From the NCBI GenBank assembly GCA_011390885.1, contig JAABRO010000022.1, positions 62,001 through 126,000 of the forward strand: DNA of 64,000 bases, read 5' to 3'. Below are positions 60,194 through 64,000 of the stretch, piece after piece. Below the pieces are notes generated by a model. The model saw only the letters and a list, made by a program, of their open reading frames with translations, was not told the origin of the DNA and ran no database searches. This DNA comes from Gemmatimonas sp. Lineage in GTDB: Bacteria; Gemmatimonadota; Gemmatimonadetes; Gemmatimonadales; Gemmatimonadaceae. Made by a program: the position numbers and the translations under genes. Position 1 is the stretch's first letter. Each line of letters starts with the position of its first letter.

Positions 60194-61582
60194 ATGGAAT
60201 TCCTGAGCGGCAAGGCCATCCCCCGTCGTCGGTTCGTGCAGGGCATGAGCGCGACGCTCGCGCTCCCCTACCTCGATGCGATGATGCCCATCGGACGTGG
60301 CGCGGGACGCAGCGCGAACGACGCGACGCGCCTCGTGGCGATCGAGATGGTGCACGGCGCGGCCGGGTGCAACGAACTCGGTGCCAAGATGAACATGTGG
60401 TCGCCGGCGGAGGCGGGACGCGGCTTCGACCTGTCGAACACCGCGCTGCAGTCGCTCGACCCGTGGCGCGAGTATCTCACGATCATCAGCAACACCGATG
60501 TGCGCGCCGCCGAGCCGACCTCGCCCATGGAGATCGGCGGCGACCACTTCCGCTCGAGCGCCACGTTCCTCACGCAGATGCACCCCAAGCAGACGGAAGG
60601 CTCGGATGTGCGCGTGGGCATCTCGCTCGACCAGATGTACGCGCAGCGGTTCGGGCAGGAGACGCCGATCCCGTCCATGCAGCTGTGCATCGAGAACGTC
60701 GATCAGGCCGGCGGCTGCGCCTACGGCTACGCCTGCGTCTACACCGACTCCATCAGCTGGGCCTCGCCCACCGATCCGCTTCCGGTCATCCGCGATCCGC
60801 GCGTGGCGTTCGAGAAGCTCTTCGGCGTGGGCGGCAGCTCGGAGGAGCGCGCAGAGCGCCGCCGCACGCGCCGCAGCATCCTCGACTTCATGACGGGTGA
60901 GCTGTCGTCGCTGCGCGCCGAGCTTGGCCCCGAGGATCGGCACCGCCTCGGCCGCTACCTCGAGGACATTCGCGAGGTGGAGCGTCGCATCCAGCGCATC
61001 GAGGCGCGCAACCTGAGCGGCGACCCACGCGAGATGCCGGAAGCGCCGGCCGGCGTGCCCGACTCGTTCGCCGACCACGTGCAGCTCATGTTCGACATCC
61101 AGGCGCTCGCCTTCGCGTCGGACGTCACGCGCGTGTTCTCCTTCAAGATGGGCCGCGACGGCTCGAGCCGCACGTACCCGGAGAGCGGCACCGACAAGCC
61201 GTTCCACCCGGCGTCGCACCACGGCGGCACGGAGCGTGGCGTCAAGGACTTCCAGCTCATCAACAAGTATCACGTCGCGCAGCTGCCGTACTTCCTGGAG
61301 AAGCTCAAGGACATCCAGGAGGCCGAGGGCACGATGCTCGACAAGACGATGATCATCTACGGCTCGCCCATGGGCGACTCGAACCTGCACAACCATCGTC
61401 GCTGCCCGCTCATCGTCATGGGCAAGGCCAACGGCCAGCTGGCCGGCAACCTGCACATCAAGACGCCCGACGGCACGCCGATGGCGAACGCGATGCTCAG
61501 CATGGCGCACACGCTCGGCCTGAACGACCTCACGTCGTTCGGCGACAGCACGGACGCGCTCAACCTCATCGCGGCCACCTGA
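60194..61582 (+). CDS. DUF1552 protein with Tat signal
   Basis: A 462-residue exported protein. A twin-arginine signal (PRRRFVQGMSATLALPYLDAM) shows it is folded before export. The DUF1552 body has VHGAAGCNELG, the LTIISNTDVRAAE block, DHFRSSATFLTQMHPKQTEG, a YSC-like ACVYTDSISWASP and a late IIYGSPMGDSNLHNHRRCPLIVMG block with several conserved histidines that could hold metal (alkaline-phosphatase-like fold suggested, not proven). It always accompanies DUF1592/1588 proteins in other phyla. Thirty-two bases after DUF1592 and one base before the ankyrin gene. Confidence 0.92.
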   Translation: MEFLSGKAIPRRRFVQGMSATLALPYLDAMMPIGRGAGRSANDATRLVAIEMVHGAAGCNELGAKMNMWSPAEAGRGFDLSNTALQSLDPWREYLTIISNTDVRAAEPTSPMEIGGDHFRSSATFLTQMHPKQTEGSDVRVGISLDQMYAQRFGQETPIPSMQLCIENVDQAGGCAYGYACVYTDSISWASPTDPLPVIRDPRVAFEKLFGVGGSSEERAERRRTRRSILDFMTGELSSLRAELGPEDRHRLGRYLEDIREVERRIQRIEARNLSGDPREMPEAPAGVPDSFADHVQLMFDIQALAFASDVTRVFSFKMGRDGSSRTYPESGTDKPFHPASHHGGTERGVKDFQLINKYHVAQLPYFLEKLKDIQEAEGTMLDKTMIIYGSPMGDSNLHNHRRCPLIVMGKANGQLAGNLHIKTPDGTPMANAMLSMAHTLGLNDLTSFGDSTDALNLIAAT

Positions 61583-61583
61583 C

Positions 61584-63509
61584 ATGCGCACGCCTTCCCG
61601 TCCCTGGGCAGGCCGGCTCGGCGTCGCACTCGCGTGCGGCGCGGCCGTGACGGCGCTGTCCGCGTCGCGGCCGCTGCCCCCGGTGCCCGGCGCGACGCGT
61701 GACATCACGCGCCTCGCGCCGTCCGCCTCCGCAATGCGCGCCGAAGCCCCGCTCGCCGACGCCGCCATGCGCGGCGACACCGAGCGGGTGCGGCAGCTGC
61801 TGCGCGAAGGGCTCGACGCCAACACGGCGCAGGCCGATGGCATGACGGCGCTCCACTGGGCCGCCTCGCGCGGTGACGTGGACGCGGTCCGCATGCTCAT
61901 CTCGGCCGGTGCCCGCACCGCCGCCGTCACGCGCAACGGCAACTACACGCCGCTGCACCTGGCGGCCAAGTCCGGCCGCGCCGACGCGATCAAGGCCCTG
62001 CTCGAAGGCGGCGCCGACCACGCGGCCGTCACGAGTTCGGGCGGCGCCACGGCGCTGCACTTCGCCGCCGGTCACGGCGACTCGCTGTCGGTGGCGCTGC
62101 TCGTGGGTGGTGGTGCCGAGGTGGATGCGCGCGACGGGGCCTACGAACAGACGCCGCTCATGTGGGCGGCGGCGTACGACCGCGTGCGCGCCATCCGCGT
62201 GCTGCTCGCCGGCGGCGCGGACATCGAGGCCGAGTCGAAGGTCGAGGACATCGCCAAGCGCGAGACGGAGGAGCGCGCCCTGCTGACCGCCCGTGCACGG
62301 CGCGTGGCGGCCCTCAAGGCGGCCTCGCAGCCCGCGCCGGCCCCCGGGCAAGCTGCGGCCGCTCCGGCCGCCGCAGCGGGCGCGCAGGGCGCGCGTGGGC
62401 AGGCGGCGGCACCGGCTGCTGCCCCTGCCGCGGCGCCGGCCGGCGGGGCCCAGCGTGCCGGAGGGGCTCGCCCCGCCGGTGCCGACTCGGCCGCCGAGGG
62501 ACGGGCGCTCAGCTACGGTGACCTCGTTGGCGGCAAGGGTGGGCTCACGCCCCTGCTCTTCGCAGTGCGCGACGGCCACCAGGCGGCCGTCGACGTGTTG
62601 CTCGAAGCCGGTGCCCAGATCAACCACGTAAGCGCCGGCGACAAGACCAGCCCGCTGCTCATGGCGACCATCAACGGGCGCTATGACATGGCCAAGGCGC
62701 TGCTGGCCAAGGGCGCCGACCCGAAGCTGGCCTCGCACGCAGGCGCCACGCCGCTCTACGCCACCATCAACATCCGCTGGGCCGCCAAGTCGCTCTATCC
62801 GCAGCCCACGGCGCAGGAGCAGCAGGAGACCACGCACCTCGAGCTCATGGAGGCGCTCATCGCCGCCGGGGCCGACGTGAATGCGCGGCTCACCAAGCAC
62901 CTGTGGTACATGTCGTACAACTTCGACCTGCTCGGCGTTAACACGGTGGGCGCCACGCCCTTCTGGCGCGCCGCGTATGGCCTCGACATTCCGGCCATGA
63001 AGCTGCTCAAGGCGCACGGCGCCGATCACACCATCCCCACCACGAAGCCGCCGGGCCGGCAGCGCAACGCGGAAGGCGGTGACATCGCCATGCCCGACAA
63101 GGACCCGTCCGGCCTGCCGCCGGTTCCGGTGGGCGGCCCCGGCACGTACCCGCTGCATGCGGCGAGCGGCGTCGGCTACGGCGAAGGCTTCGCGGCCAAC
63201 GCGCACCGCTACGCGCCGGGCGCCTGGGTGCCCGCCGTGAAGTACCTCATCGAGGAGCTCGGCGTGGACGTGAACCAGCGCGACATGAACGGCTACAACG
63301 CCATTCATCACGCGGCGGCGCGCGGCGACAACGCGCTCATCGAGTATCTCGTGAGCAAGGGCGGCGACGTGACGGCCATGAGCCGTCGCGGCCAGACCAC
63401 GGCCGACATGGCCAACGGTCCGGTACAGCGCGTTCCTCCGTTCCTCGAGACCGTCGACCTGCTGGTCAAGCTCGGCTCGAAGAACAGCAACAAGTGCATG
63501 TCCTGCTGA
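61584..63509 (+). CDS. Exported ankyrin-repeat protein
   Basis: A 641-residue protein with a short N-terminal signal (GVALACGAAVTALSA) and about eight ankyrin repeats, for example DGMTALHWAASRGDVDAVRMLISAGA, NYTPLHLAAKSGRADAIKALLEGGA and a last NGYNAIHHAAARGDNALIEYLVSKGG, each read in blocks. An alanine/proline/glycine-rich linker (about residues 245-305) splits the array. Large insertions interrupt later repeats. The C-terminus ends in KNSNKCMSC. Ankyrin arrays bind proteins; co-transcription with DUF1592 and DUF1552, with a one-base gap, marks it as their scaffold or partner. Confidence 0.9.
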   Translation: MRTPSRPWAGRLGVALACGAAVTALSASRPLPPVPGATRDITRLAPSASAMRAEAPLADAAMRGDTERVRQLLREGLDANTAQADGMTALHWAASRGDVDAVRMLISAGARTAAVTRNGNYTPLHLAAKSGRADAIKALLEGGADHAAVTSSGGATALHFAAGHGDSLSVALLVGGGAEVDARDGAYEQTPLMWAAAYDRVRAIRVLLAGGADIEAESKVEDIAKRETEERALLTARARRVAALKAASQPAPAPGQAAAAPAAAAGAQGARGQAAAPAAAPAAAPAGGAQRAGGARPAGADSAAEGRALSYGDLVGGKGGLTPLLFAVRDGHQAAVDVLLEAGAQINHVSAGDKTSPLLMATINGRYDMAKALLAKGADPKLASHAGATPLYATINIRWAAKSLYPQPTAQEQQETTHLELMEALIAAGADVNARLTKHLWYMSYNFDLLGVNTVGATPFWRAAYGLDIPAMKLLKAHGADHTIPTTKPPGRQRNAEGGDIAMPDKDPSGLPPVPVGGPGTYPLHAASGVGYGEGFAANAHRYAPGAWVPAVKYLIEELGVDVNQRDMNGYNAIHHAAARGDNALIEYLVSKGGDVTAMSRRGQTTADMANGPVQRVPPFLETVDLLVKLGSKNSNKCMSC

Positions 63510-63570
63510 GGCGGCACTGAGCCGGCTGTGCTTGCAGCCGGTGCGGCGCCTCGGCGCCTCTCGCAACAGA

Positions 63571-63605
63571 ACACGCCCCGTCGATCGCTGATCGGCGGGG
63601 CGTGT
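63571..63605. terminator. Bidirectional hairpin terminator
   Basis: ACACGCCCCG (63571-63580) pairs with CGGGGCGTGT (63596-63605); CGATC and GATCG pair inside. It lies between the ankyrin stop and the convergent FmdB gene stop. Confidence 0.8.
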
Positions 63606-63650
63606 TGCGTAGGGCGTGGGCGATGGCGCTGCGTACCGGCGCGCCAGCAC

Positions 63651-63896
63651 TCAGTCGTCGTGGCTCGCCTCGTACTTCGCCTGTTCATGCATCCGGTCGA
63701 ATCCCTGCGCCTTGTCACGTCGCTTCGCGGCCTGCATCGCGAGCGATCGCGTGCCGCTCGTCTTGAGCGCCGGCAGGGAGAGCTGCTTCTCGACGTCGGT
63801 GCTGGCGCACGACGGGCAGGTGGGCGTGTCGGCCGCGCGCACGAGCTGCTCGAACTCGGAAGCGCAGGAGCGGCAGGTGAAGTCGAAGACGGGCAT
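63651..63896 (-). CDS. FmdB-family zinc-ribbon protein
   Basis: An 81-residue protein with the FmdB/CxxC_CxxC_SSSS signature: PVFDFTCRSCASEFEQLV and TCPSCASTDVEKQLS, the four cysteines at 8, 11, 27 and 30 holding zinc. The C-terminus is helical and charged. The family is thought to be regulatory. A GGAG ribosome site lies about seven bases before the ATG 63896, and a TATCTT box (63940-63935 on the minus strand) could be its -10. It is convergent with the ankyrin gene across the terminator. Confidence 0.88.
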   Translation of the reverse strand: MPVFDFTCRSCASEFEQLVRAADTPTCPSCASTDVEKQLSLPALKTSGTRSLAMQAAKRRDKAQGFDRMHEQAKYEASHDD

Positions 63897-63968
63897 GCAG
63901 GACTCCGGAGCGAACGGTGCGTGGGACTCCCCGAAAGATACGGGGCCCCCGGGCGAGCCGCACCCCCG

Positions 63969-64000
63969 TCAGGGCAACTGCAGCTGTGTGCGGAACAGTG
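63969..64000 (-). CDS. C-terminal end of a gene cut by the window edge
   Basis: The last codons of a minus-strand frame read LFRTQLQLP then a TGA stop. Alternating hydrophobic and polar residues ending near the stop resemble the last strand of an outer-membrane barrel, but only nine residues are visible, so this is weak. Confidence 0.3.
   Translation of the reverse strand, partial: LFRTQLQLP

Noticed and set aside
62330-62480. Alanine/proline-rich stretch in the ankyrin gene as a frameshift or assembly artefact
   Set aside because: The frame stays open with ankyrin repeats on both sides, so it is a normal low-complexity linker.

Overview
The window is a compact, high-GC bacterial chromosome segment with about 57 genes, most gaps under 200 bases, and many 4-base start/stop overlaps. 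I saw no tRNA, rRNA, CRISPR array, insertion sequence, prophage or plasmid gene. The most likely source is a Gemmatimonadota bacterium (Gemmatimonas or relative). This is inferred from very GC-rich DNA combined with a SusC/SusD-type outer-membrane pair, many exported lipoproteins and peptidases, DUF1592/DUF1552 proteins and cytochrome-rich respiration. No marker gene in the window settles it.

Layout. 1-4078 (minus): tal-pyk-MBL-pgi, a central sugar operon. 4149-11513: exported proteins and peptidases (DUF2911, S41, M28 fused to a propeller) and a lipoprotein with about 14 propeller repeats. 11575-13124 (minus): DinB and membrane proteins. 13153-17612 (plus): DUF1080-MFS-CutC-GH20 operon for sugar scavenging. 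17632-18924: ECF sigma factor, anti-sigma factor and a DUF2892 protein, with one promoter motif repeated upstream of sigma and DUF2892. 19000-27567 (minus): Gfo/Idh/MocA, esterase, GMC oxidoreductase with its small subunit, exported TIM-barrel isomerase, GNAT and an N-acyl-D-amino-acid deacylase. 27758-31420: TonB receptor, deaminase, DUF1499 and CopC. 31407-36196 (minus): cytochrome bc-type complex (cytochrome b, Rieske, diheme cytochrome c) led by an FAD/iron-sulfur oxidoreductase. 36434-38407: small unknown genes. 38558-41955: S9 peptidase and YceI. 41966-45556 (minus): NfeD, flotillin, an exported helical protein and a zinc-ribbon protein. 45719-51305: AbgT-type transporter, DCC protein, sarcosine-oxidase-like enzyme, CstA and a cytochrome c. 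51451-56242: SusC/SusD pair. 56323-63509: an exported HpcH/HpaI-fold protein divergent from a DUF1592-DUF1552-ankyrin operon. 63651-64000: FmdB zinc ribbon and the tail of another gene.

How the genes work together. Two blocks (13219-17612 and 19000-25417) contain the families expected of a periplasmic 3-keto-glycoside route: FAD oxidation of a sugar, hydrolysis, isomerisation/reduction and uptake. The bc complex with its own pyridine-nucleotide/ferredoxin-like oxidoreductase may be a non-standard electron entry.

Regulation. Sigma-70-like promoters of the type TTGnnn-N16/17-YAnnnT can be read at several places. At several genes the -10 hexamer ends exactly six bases before the start codon, which points to leaderless messages. 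Four strong hairpin terminators separate transcription units. All functions are from reading the sequence; no database search was run.
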